This document shows, piece after piece, positions 46,956 to 57,795 of a stretch of DNA of 60,000 nt. Under the pieces are notes generated by a model. It worked only from the letters and a program-made list of their open reading frames with translations, had not been told where the DNA came from and did not search any database. Position 1 is the first letter of the stretch; every line of letters begins with the position of its first letter. The translations under genes and the position numbers were made by a program. Source of the DNA: Tubiluchus corallicola (lineage: Eukaryota > Priapulida > Priapulimorpha > Priapulimorphida > Tubiluchidae); assembly GCA_030141605.1 (NCBI GenBank), contig JAQGDQ010000029.1, forward strand, positions 863,501 to 923,500. Direction: 5' to 3'.

Positions 46956-47942
46956 CAAATATGATTATTTCTTTTTAGTTTACTGCTTAAAAGGAATTCC
47001 TTCATATATGTGTTGCCACAAGTGAACCAAACACAGTATTGTAAACGATCAATAAAAATTATTGCAAGTAGCCTATATGCGTGGTAAATACCAAGAGTAT
47101 CAAACCTGGTATAAGTCATCGCGTACTCAAAGATAAAAGCCATTTTTCTTTAATGCTGTTAAGGGTGAGCTGCTTAGTTCCATAGCGCCCATATAAACGT
47201 TAATTAAGCTAAAAAGAAGTAGCTGTCTAATTCCTTAATGTGCCTAGAAGCTCTACTTCTCCCTGCATATTTATAAAAGGTTGCATGGCGTTTATGCTCG
47301 TGTCACAGCATCTTGTTACCTTTCAACAGTTTAGATTTTTTTGGCATAGTTAGTTTTTTTTGCCTCAGATGGGACAGGAAAGCCTTCGGGTTGAGGTCTC
47401 CTTTCCGTAGTCGTCAGAACATGATTTATTTCATAACTCTGTTCCTATTGCGCATTGTTTCAAACAAATTACGTAAAAAAACAGGCCTGACTAGATTGAG
47501 ATTAGATTAAGATTTTTATCTCGTCACTGAAAGCCATACATGTAACATATATGCAAGAGTGCCATAAAATTAAAATTGTGGGACAATGATATGTAAAAAT
47601 ATGGGTCAAATGATCGTTCCATACATAAGGCAATTCAGATCGACAAAATACGTCAGAAAGGACAACATTAGTTAACGAACTATTAATTTCCTACTCTTCA
47701 TTCAGCGTGTTTGACCCACAGATGTTTGAAAATCTGACATGCAACCACGCCAATCATTCGCCCCCCTCCCAAAGTCAGTTGACTTTCTCACTTTTTGGTA
47801 GAATAAACTCAACCGTTACTGTTTTTCGCCTTCAGTGAACTAGTTCAGCTGTCGAAAAAAATTTGATAAATAATGTCGTTTTTGTCATTTTTTAGAATCA
47901 CGTCATGGTTACCACCTGCAGCGGTTTTTCGAACAAGTTTTT

Positions 47943-48054
47943 TCTCTAACTCTTTCACCTGTAGTTTATCAATAGTAGGCTGTTTCGCTTATCCCGCTTC
48001 TCTAACCCTTTCACCTGTAATTTATCAATATTAGGTTGTTTCGCATGTCCTGCC
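47943..48054. repeat. two-copy 56-bp tandem duplication
   Basis: The unit beginning TCTCTAAC.CTTTCACCTGTA is repeated head to tail at 47943 and 47999 with several substitutions. Confidence 0.85.
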
Positions 48055-48732
48055 ATGAAGTTAAAAGACAAGTGTTTATAAACATGACGTTTTCGCTTTG
48101 TGTTTGCAGAGTCATTTTTTTGACAGATTGTGAATAACAATACCCATGTTAGCTGAATAATCATCATTAATAAAAGTTGCAAAATACAATGTAGGGCGAT
48201 TGGTAAAGGTCTTGTAATAATGCTATATGTGTAATAATATAATGGTCGGAAGGGTGACGGTCGGAGGAAAGTCGCTTTTAACTAGCCGAAAATTTTTAAC
48301 CCGGTTGACGTTTTTAACCAGTTATCTTGTCCCAGCTATACGGAAGATGCCTTATATAAAGCTTGAAAATTCGTCTTGAAATTTTATACCACTTACGTAC
48401 TGCCCTTTTGCAAACAGGATTTGCGTTGGGAGTAACGCTGTTTAAAACATGTAAATTTAAACTCCCACGACACCGTTAGACGCAGCCATTTTGACGATAG
48501 TCATTTGAAACAAATTTAGAGAACACTGAGTAAAGTTTGAAAAAATAATCAGAGCATTCGTAACGCCCACGTCACTAACTAAGTAAAATTTTTATTTACC
48601 GTGCTTTGTCAATAGGATAAAAAAATACGTTTTTTGGTTAGTGATTGGTGCACCCTGTAAGGTTAGTCAGCGACATTTTACCAATTGGTTTTTGATGCAA
48701 TGCCTTTTCTTCCCCTGATTTATACTGTGCGA

Positions 48733-48735
<3 letters not shown>

Positions 48736-48768
<33 letters not shown>
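48736..48768. repeat. (TA)n microsatellite
   Basis: 33 bp of perfect TA repeat. Confidence 0.97.
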
Positions 48769-48771
<3 letters not shown>

Positions 48772-51189
48772 GTCATGTAATGGCGCTGTCGGAACAGTAT
48801 TGCTGGAGATTTAAAATGAAAACGAACGAAAAAATCCTTTCAACGCGAGTACGATATACGCATGAAATTGTATAATTTTTTAAGGCCATTTTTCTGAAAC
48901 CTACTCTAGGTTCCCCTTTTCTTGTCCTTTAAAAATGTCAATTTAGGTAAAGTTGTAGTAATTAAAGCGTTTCCAAATTTTACACTATTGAAATTCATAA
49001 ACGTATACACGATGTTTTCTTACTTAATAAATATAGCCTACATATTTGTTTTATGCAGTTTGCTCACCGCAAACCGGTATCAAGCAGTCAGTGGCAGGTC
49101 TACACATTACGTCGACGCTTGTAGCGAGACCAAAACTTAGCTCACTGTCAAAAATAATTCATTTTAACAGTTTAGTGTCTTTAAATCGGAGGCAGTAAAC
49201 ATGGAAACCCGTTGCGTGTAACCGTCTTTCCCCAGCGAGAGAAGTACCTGAGCTTTGTAGTAAACATGCTTGGCAGATTAAAACGTTCAGAAGCGATCAC
49301 CCATATATTTACTACACAAACACTGTATTGCCTAACTTTGGTCGCTAGAGACATACACAAAAGATACGTTCATTAACAGTTAATTCTTATTTCAATTTCA
49401 AATTGTTAATACATAATATAGAAAAAAAGTTAACGGCCAAGAAGATATTATATATATTACATTACATATAATGTGTTATGCTAGCCATGGACAATAATCA
49501 AAGTACGATATTCAGCGACTACTTGTTTGATGTCTTCAAGTAAAAAATAAGTTCCAGACATTTACCAACAGTAGGTCTCTTTGGGTATCTCGATAATTTC
49601 AGTAATTATGTTGCTACTTCGGTAGATTTTTATTAAATTAACAGGCCGGTATAATAATAAACTCAGGTTACAGTCTTGCCAATTGATAGTTTAACTGTCC
49701 CGGGTAGCAAGGTCATTTGACTGCAAATTGTTTTATGGTGATAAATTGTCCTACCCCTAGCATTTACTACCACATAGGCCGATTGACTACAACACACTGT
49801 ACTAGCTCAGTATTCGGGCGACATTAATATTACATTTATTTAGTGACTGATTTTCTAGAACATTTCTAGAAAATTTTTACGACACTTTGGTTATGACTGT
49901 AGAACATCTTGCATTTAGTTTGATTCTTGCCAGTTTCATAGTTTTAATGTTTTGAGAGAATGCACCAAACAAGCCAGCACAAAACTATCATGAGCATTTG
50001 CCCAGTTTTGCGGATTGTCTAGCATTTGAGTTAAATTTCCAGCTGCTTTACAATGCAAGTTTATATGATACAGACCTCTTGTTTTTAGATGAAGTGCTGT
50101 TGAAGTTTTTTAAAACTTGAAGATTTTCTGTCAGGTAAGAGATAAGGATATGGTAACAAAAGTTCTGAAAATAGATAAATATGCTAAGTTTTGCAATTAT
50201 AAGATTTAAGAATGATTCTGCGAATTTATTACGAGTTACCAAGCCCCTTGAAATATGAGATATCACGTAAAAAACCGCAATATCTGTGCGATTGAAAAAA
50301 ATTGCCAAATCTTGCAATTAACAAGTAAATGGTTCAAACACTTGTATTAATTTCATTCGAAAACTTGCATTAATCATTAATAATATATTAATTTAATATT
50401 TCTTAATACATACTATTACCACTGTTTTGTGTTCTTGTAAAAAACGGAGAAAGTTCAGGTTTGCCGCCAGTCTTTTCTTTGAACCCTGATGGCAGTGAGG
50501 CAAAGACTGGGAATTTTGTAGTGTGTGGTTTGCGCTTTTGGCGTGAATATATTATTTTCCCTGCTATACTGACCCATATCCTGTATTAAAAGTGCATACC
50601 TTTCACCTTTTCTCTGTGAGGGATTTAAAACTGAATGCAGTGAGCAAATATACTAGAGAATAGACTAATGCTTGATGAACCTCGCTTGCGTGCAGTGACT
50701 GTCGTTTGGCAAATAAACCATACTGAAGCTGCTTCACTCTCCCGAAATAAAAAAGAGGACCTGTTTTATAATCCCCCCAAGTGTTGCCAAGGGCCCTTTT
50801 CTTATTATTACGGGCGAACAATATGCCAATATTTTGGCAAAATTGTCACGTGTGGGAGTAATCATTATTATCACCAGCAGACTTCTGGAATGCGCCTTGC
50901 TGTATTTATAGACTTAATGTACAAGAGTGAAGACTTAGACATTACAGGTGTATTAAGTGGTAGTGCAATTTTTTCCACAAATTATTTTCTAACCGCAATT
51001 ACGAATTTACAATATGACATTTTTAATTTTTGGCATCAGATGTACATATCCTTATTACCTAGCATCAATAAGTTTTGTAAAGTATTGTTCGTCCATACTG
51101 TTAATTTTCATCTTTCGTCTCAATTAATGCGCTTCAAAATGCTTCTATGACACCTTTGTTTTTATTCTTTGCACTATTTTTTTGCTTGT

Positions 51190-51560
51190 TGCTGCTGTTT
51201 ATACTAATGCAACTATAACACTTGCTTATGCAATGACTACTGCCATTGGTAGTGGCGGTGGTGCTATCTATGATGGTTGACAGGGCAGTAAGTTCATTTG
51301 TCGTTGTTGCTTACGCTGTAATTGGTGCTGCTGTTGCTGTTGCTATGATTGCAGCTGTCGTTGTTGCTTTTGTTACTGCTGTCACTGGTATTGGCGTTAG
51401 TGATGGTAACACGGGCGGTGGTTTTCGTCATCATTTTTGCTGCTACTGCTGCTACCGATACTGCTATTGGTGTCGCTGTCGATGTTGTGATTGTCATTTC
51501 CTTGTCGCGTTGCTGTTGCTTTTGTGGTTGCTGTTATCGCACTATTGCCGATGCTCCCAT
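51190..51560. repeat. GYT/GCT triplet-rich low-complexity tract
   Basis: Imperfect repeats of GTT, GCT and related triplets over ~370 bp. The 60-105 codon open frames here in several frames and strands follow from the composition. Confidence 0.7.
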
Positions 51561-52828
51561 TAAATTCATGGTGGTAAGGACAAGAACAGGGTAAATCTGC
51601 TATATAACTTATTTTTGCGAATTTAGGGACGTTATAAGAGCGAATATTATAGCAGTCTGATCAATTACATTGTAGACTGCATGTTCTTGTAGCCGTGTTC
51701 AATAACTGTTTGAAAGCGTGAATCGACCAGCAAGTTTTTCTTTCTTATTTTTTTCACGTTCCTAAAAATTTCCGAGACGTAGTTGTAGATGTAATCAGTC
51801 TCCAAATTAAACAGTCTCCAAATTACCAGTAGTTTAACACACCACAATCAGTTACTGGGTTGCATATAAGCGCTGTATAACTATATTGTATAATCTGCAC
51901 AATTAATACATAAAAGCTGTTACACCGCAGGCAAAGTTGCTGATTATTGCGGTCGAATAAATTCATAGAGGCCAGGCTACACGAATAACCAGCCAGAATC
52001 AGCTTTCGTTTCTTACTTTCCAAAGTAAAAAACAAACATGATACAGATACCTAGTTTAAATTTGTCTGTTAGGATTTGTGTCTCAGCAGAATTCTGCAAT
52101 TATTTGTCGGTGAGCTTTTGTTTGGCACCTTCCAACTGTTTGTAATTCTTAATTTAAAACATCGTCTATGTCTGTTGTCTGTTGTAAATGGATTAAAACG
52201 CAATTTCGTGCTTTGTTTACTTGCCTGCATTTTTTACTTTGGAACATTCATCAGATAAAGAAGACTTATGTGGAATTGGGTAACCAGATACGTAGAGATA
52301 GATAGCAGTATCTTATCTTTAGGAATAATTATTCCATCTTTCAAGTCCTTCTTAGTGTGATTAATTTAATTTAGAAGTTCAACAATTAATTAGAACAGTG
52401 AAAGTGCTGTATTACTAGTGTTTTAACAACCAGAGCGAAAGTTTTTTAAGATTTAAAGAGATTAAAAATACCAGCGTTGGCCTAATTAGCGCATTGGAAA
52501 TTGCGCAGTAAGCAAATAGAATTTAAGATAAAAATTTTAAGTTTTCCATACCTGTCAGGTTGAGTTATTATCTATCTGATTAGTGCGCTAAAGGTGTTAT
52601 CGGGTTTGCGGGGCGTAAAAGTATTGAAATATGAATTATGTCGAATTAGACGAGACTTTTTTCGTTGAAAATACGGGGTTACCGCTCCCTTGTGGGATTA
52701 AAATACAAAATAAAACATTGTATGGAAAATACTCACGAAATGATAACCTATTTAGACTTATCAAAAATCTTGTGTACAATCTTTCGTAAAGTCCATATTT
52801 TTGTACATCTTTTTGTTGTACACGAGTT

Positions 52829-52829
<1 letters not shown>

Positions 52830-52908
<79 letters not shown>
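52830..52908. repeat. (TC)n microsatellite
   Basis: About 79 bp of perfect TC dinucleotide. It generates Ser-Leu and Arg-Glu open frames on the two strands that are not genes. Confidence 0.97.
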
Positions 52909-52912
<4 letters not shown>

Positions 52913-54484
52913 GCTCTCAAAGCAAATTGACCTCTTCTGTGCAGATATTGTGCAATTTCTTCTCCTCACTGGCCCTATATGCATCCACAAATTAAGAAAC
53001 CAAACAAAAGGGAGAAAAACAAAATCAAGGAGGCCTTTTTTGTGTACTTTCCTTGGTTTATATGCAGTTCGGTTAAGATTCCTGTGAGCTGAAATTGTTT
53101 CACAGTAGATCATGTCAACATACCATCCTCTGACTTTGCTTAGCAAATACATGTAGTTTGCTTCTGTTGTTTTTTGAACTGTCCTAGACCGTGAACTGTT
53201 AATTCTACACGTCCTCACTATACCTGGCGGTTCCGTCAAATAATTGCCGGAGTTGGTACAGAAGGAACACGCTGGATTGCATGTATACATAGCTGCACTT
53301 AACGCGTCATGATCCCTAAATTGTCTTGTTCATCTTCTTCCTTTCTTTATCCAGAAAAGATCGCGCAATTCAAATTGATTGAGGAAGTGGGGGATCAAAA
53401 GAGAAGAATGATTTGTGTTGGTTTTGCTATAAATGTCTAAACCCTGATCATTGGTATGGTGTGATTGTAACTGAATTGCAGGATTTATGTTGCAACAAGC
53501 CTATCATTGTTTGTATGGTAACGAACACGAATCATTGAAAAATATAAGTAAATTACTGGAAAAGTTGTACGATTTAGTGAACGTTTACAATTTTTAAAAG
53601 CACCACAGAACGACGAAACAACTAAAATGTTTTTACATGCGGATAAGAAATGGTACAAGCAGTGTAATATTTCTAATACAGCCATGCTGTAGTAATAACA
53701 GTCTAATAGACTATGATGATTAAATTCTTAAATCAACTGAAATGCTGCTATGCACCTATTATTAACGCAACATACAGATGTAGTATCACCAGTACGTTTT
53801 TTTCTGCCCTTATGCAACAAAACGGCAAACCTTAAGTCCCTTTGGAGTGCTGATAAAGGGAGAAGAGATTTGAGGTTTCACATTTCTTTCAGAAGGATAG
53901 AGAATATAACACACTCGTGATACACTAGTGATAACACCATCTAACCGCACTTAGCGGCGTTTCTCTCTTTGGCTAAGGCTGGAGTTGCATGCGTAATGTA
54001 TTATGCAATTCGTATCTTCGCTTTCAATTATTTAACAATAGCTCGTGCTTCCTGAGTGGCTTTGTAAATGGTAGGCGGTACCTCGCTACCTTGAACTATT
54101 CACACATCGAATTGTGTCACAAAGTGTGCCTTTGTCTTTATCAGAACAGAATGACACTAGGTTGTAAGTGGGCACTTTGTGTGTGAAGATTTGACGTGCC
54201 CTTGCTTTGAGGCAAACCTAATCATGGTTATGCAGACTGATATAAATTATAATGCAACAATAGCTAAGAATGAGCTAATTAATGAATGACTTTCGCCTTT
54301 TGCAAGTAATTGCCTACATTTGGTTCGGCACACATTTTCTTATAATCACGTGGAAACTTACTACTTAATGACGTGCAATTCTTTGAGTGGTTATTGCTGG
54401 TTGGAAAATTGTCCTTCTGTTTGCTTTTACCCCCTCCCCCTTGCATTTGCATTTTTTATGACATGGATGAGTCAGGGTGACGAA

Positions 54485-54595
54485 TCCAGGTAAAAAGTCA
54501 CAAAAAAGTAACAGGAAAAAAGGCACGGGAAAAAAGAAATTACCATAACTCTAGCCAAGATTGACTTTTGCCTGTGACTGACTTTTTTACGTTTT
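54485..54595. repeat. GGTAAAAA..CACA units in inverted arrangement
   Basis: GGTAAAAAGTCACA, ACAGGAAAAAAGGCACGGG and similar units at 54489-54535 face GCCTGTGACTGACTTTTTTAC at 54571-54591. It is a diverged relative of the repeats near 38.9 and 56.2-57.2 kb. Confidence 0.45.
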
Positions 54596-55465
54596 ATAAA
54601 ATCAATGGAGTTTTTACTATTATAGGTTTCTTGCTAATCGCTCTACTTTTCTACTTTCTGGCTTTTTTGCGTTTATTTAGCGTTTTTCATTACATTTCCC
54701 AGAAGCAATTTGTAGACCATTCTCCTCGGTTAAATATGACCTGCTAAGTTCCAAGTCTATATTTGTAGGCCAGCCAGTGGACAAACTTAATTTGTATGCA
54801 GATAAGGCAACCATCAGGGTTACGAACTAGTGAAGCAGAGTAGGCCTAGAGTTCTTTTTCCACGTGCCCTATAGATTTGCAGATCGTTGGCACATCTGCC
54901 TAGCGCCTACCTCTGTGAAGTGACATGTGTAATTTTGCTGTCACGTCGTACGGCGCTGTTGCCGCCGTGGGCTCTCTTTTTTATCTTTCCATATGCCTTC
55001 TCTGCAGCTCGTGACAGTTTGTTGGTGAAGGCACGCCTAATTCCCTAAAATGAGGTAACCAAACCATGCATTCGTAATTAAAATTTACTCTGCTTTTTTT
55101 CTGACAGGTGTCAACGTCAAATAGGCCTGATAAAGTGCTCAATAATGCGATTTAACTTGTATTTGATGAGCGACCAGTACACGGTTGAATGATAAATGCT
55201 TCTGACAAAGTCCCAGAAAAAACTGCCCTTCCTGGCCGCCTCACACCTTAATAGTGTGATATCACATCTCCTCTTAAATTTAAAGTAAAATATCATGTTA
55301 GCTTTGACGTTACAAACAAAGACGAACAAAGTTCATTTCTTATACCAAATTCAGCATTTCTGGTAACCCTGGAGCTAATTCGGTCAGTTTTTATTTTCAT
55401 TAATTTTAAGTTTCCATGGGTGATTAATTAATTATTGTAATCTTAATGTCAAGATTACTGTCGTA

Positions 55466-55587
55466 ATGATCATTAACATCAATCCCCTCTCTTCTCAGTA
55501 TATTCTCATAATATTCTAAAGTTTTTATGATCATTAACATCAATCCCCTCTCTTTTCAGTATATCCTCATAATATTCTAAAGTATTT
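55466..55587. repeat. two-copy 61-bp tandem duplication
   Basis: A unit starting ATGATCATTAACATCAATCC is repeated head to tail at 55466 and 55527 with only a few substitutions, so it is recent. Confidence 0.95.
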
Positions 55588-56181
55588 TTAGCCAAGCAGG
55601 TGAGTGTATAATTCTTTTTTTCGCCAAAGGCGTGACATTACTTACATTCGAGTAATCATTTAAAAATTTGAAGTTGTCGTCATAATAGCATGTAGAATGA
55701 CAGGCAGACAGCTGCCGCACTGTTATCTGTGACAACAACCAATTTTATGTGAATTAACAGCAGGTTTTAAAGCAATGATTTTGAAATTCATCTTCCAAAC
55801 GCTGAATGAACGCCAACAGCACCACAAAGCCAGAAATTCAAGCTGAAAAGTCGATAAAAAAACCTCAGTGACTAGTTGACATCTGCTATATTCAGCACTA
55901 CTGACTTTTATCTCCAATGAATCTAAACATTCGAAATTCGAAATTGTAAGACCAACATGGCAGAAACTTGGAAGTCCCTAACTCCTGTAGACTGGGTCCT
56001 GTAGACTCCTGTAATGATGACTAAACTATGGTAATAGAGTAATAGCCACTAAACTAGCGCAACGGCATTAAATATGCGTAAATGAGAAGCCTTATGTAAG
56101 TACTCAGTCTTTAGTTTGAGTAGTTGAGAGAACTGAGTAATTTCACCTGGTGTAGACTGAATAGTTTGCGTAGTATAAGTG

Positions 56182-56207
56182 TATATATATATATATATAT
56201 ATATATA
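56182..56207. repeat. (TA)n microsatellite
   Basis: 26 bp of TA repeat directly beside the left arm of the inverted-repeat element at 56217. Confidence 0.95.
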
Positions 56208-57181
56208 GCGAATGTAGGTAAAATGGCACAAGAAAAATGTTACACAAATAGAAAAGTACGTAAAATGGTGCAGGTAAAAATGGCACAAATGGAAAAGTAG
56301 GTAAAAATGACGCACTTAGTAAAATACGTGTTTAGGGTTATGGTTACAATGTAGAATTATTATTTTAGTTATTTTTACCTTTGGCAAGGAAGTTGTGCTT
56401 CAACACAGTTTGTTTTTTGTCAATTTGTTTAGTTTTTTGTCTGTTATGACAGTAAGCCTATTACGCAAAAACTGTCTAACAGCATTCCAAGAAACTTTGC
56501 GAAGAAAGGCGGTTAAAGGGTGCCAAAATGAGAACCTTTTCGCCGGTTCTTTTTTCGCAAAACTTGACCGAACACCACTTACAAAAAATAAACATGCGCG
56601 AAGCTGGAGGTCTCAGAAAGAGCGTTTAATACTTCTTTTTCTGTTATCCCCACCTAGACAAACAGCTGCGAGTTACTTCCAATTCCATTTCGAGAAACTT
56701 TCGCTTGTAAAACTGTGTAACGCTGTCTGTAACCTTTGTTGATTAATGTGTATAGCCTTATAAAGGTGACTTGGTACGTATATATTTGTCAGTCTACTGC
56801 CATCGCAAAAAATAATGGTTAAAAAGTAGATAAAAAGTAGATAATTGCACGTTCGTGTATTATTGATTATAAATCAATTTAATGAATAAATATTTCGCGT
56901 GTCTCTTGCTAGTCTATATATACCAGTACAGGTAGATTTTTGTCACATTTGCTTGTTTATCTTTGTGTTAAATTTTTTAATCAAAAGAATCAGATGAATA
57001 AGCTTGAGAATGTTCAGCTTTGGCAAAGATCTGCTACTAAGCGCATTCTAGTTTTATTATAGACATCAACTGCATCAAAATAACCTATGTGCCATTTTTC
57101 GTACTTTCCATTGCGTCATTTTTACCTGTGCCATTTTTTCCTGTGCCATTTTTGCCTGTGCCATTTTACCTCGCACCATCT
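56208..57181. mobile_element. ~970-bp element with terminal inverted arrays of GGTAAAAATGGCACA units
   Basis: The left arm (56217-56315) carries GGTAAAATGGCACA, AGGTAAAAATGGCACA and GGTAAAAATGACGCA. The right arm (57085-57176) carries the same words in reverse complement (TGTGCCATTTTACC, TGTGCCATTTTT, TGCGTCATTTTTACC). The outermost words GGTAAAATGGCACA match exactly, and both arms have GCGA just outside. The ~770-bp interior has a 115-codon open frame (56395-56742) with no recognisable motif. It looks like a non-autonomous DNA transposon or foldback element with repeat-built termini. Confidence 0.55.
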
Positions 57182-57707
57182 AGAATAGGTTCAGCGCAAT
57201 TCTTCTCAAACTAAATGAGCCTGAATGACTAATTTATACGCGTAGGAAACGGGTACGTCTTCAGGAAAAACAAAACTACAAACTTGCGAAGCGCTGATCA
57301 AAACTGAAACAAGTATTGATCAACTGTTATGGTCTTCCAAAAAATCCCCGCTTTCGAATCCTCTTGAGCGTTTTAGACCATTCAGCCAGGTGCTTGGTGA
57401 TCGAGATTTCACAGGTACTTTTAACAAACTACATATCCAGGTGCGCGTGTGGTCATTTTAACGACTAGTTAATTGCTTGTCCATTCGCTTCAGTCAAAAC
57501 ATTAATAACCTTTATCACCTGACGTCCTCAACCAGAATTAGTGCCTCGCGAAGTTACCAATCATTATCGTGCAGCAACTGTGAAAAGCGCGTACAGTGAC
57601 TTGCTTTCTGAGGATCTCGTTGATCTTTAAATAGACTAGTACACGTGTCTTCCTTTTTTTACGAAACCAACCGATTTACCAACTAGTCAGTCAAGCACCC
57701 CAACTGC

Positions 57708-57795
57708 TAGCAACTTCCTACCTAACCTACACAAACTTTCAACTAACATACTTATAACTAATCAAATAACTAATAACCAACTAACTAACTTAATA
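57708..57795. repeat. degenerate AACT/AACTA-rich tract
   Basis: Imperfect short repeats (AACTAACTAACTTAATAG and variants) without coding potential. Confidence 0.55.

Noticed and set aside
47943-48054. CRISPR-like repeat pair
   Set aside because: Eukaryotic context, direct head-to-tail duplication of the whole unit and no repeat-spacer pattern.
50668-51150. 160-codon plus-strand open frame, the longest outside the known genes
   Set aside because: Composition is Tyr/Phe/Ile/Asn-rich like translated AT-rich DNA, there are no motifs, and one or so frames of this length is expected by chance in 60 kb of such sequence. The left part overlaps a possible regulatory island.
51246-51594. Overlapping Val/Ala/Cys-rich frames in several phases
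   Set aside because: They arise from the GYT/GCT low-complexity tract; more than one frame is open because the triplets lack stops.
52636-53087. Arg-Glu and Ser-Leu repeat proteins on both strands
   Set aside because: They are translations of the TC microsatellite.
56395-56742. 115-codon open frame inside the inverted-repeat element, considered as a transposase
   Set aside because: No DDE/D pattern, helix-turn-helix or zinc finger is visible and the frame is too short for a transposase.
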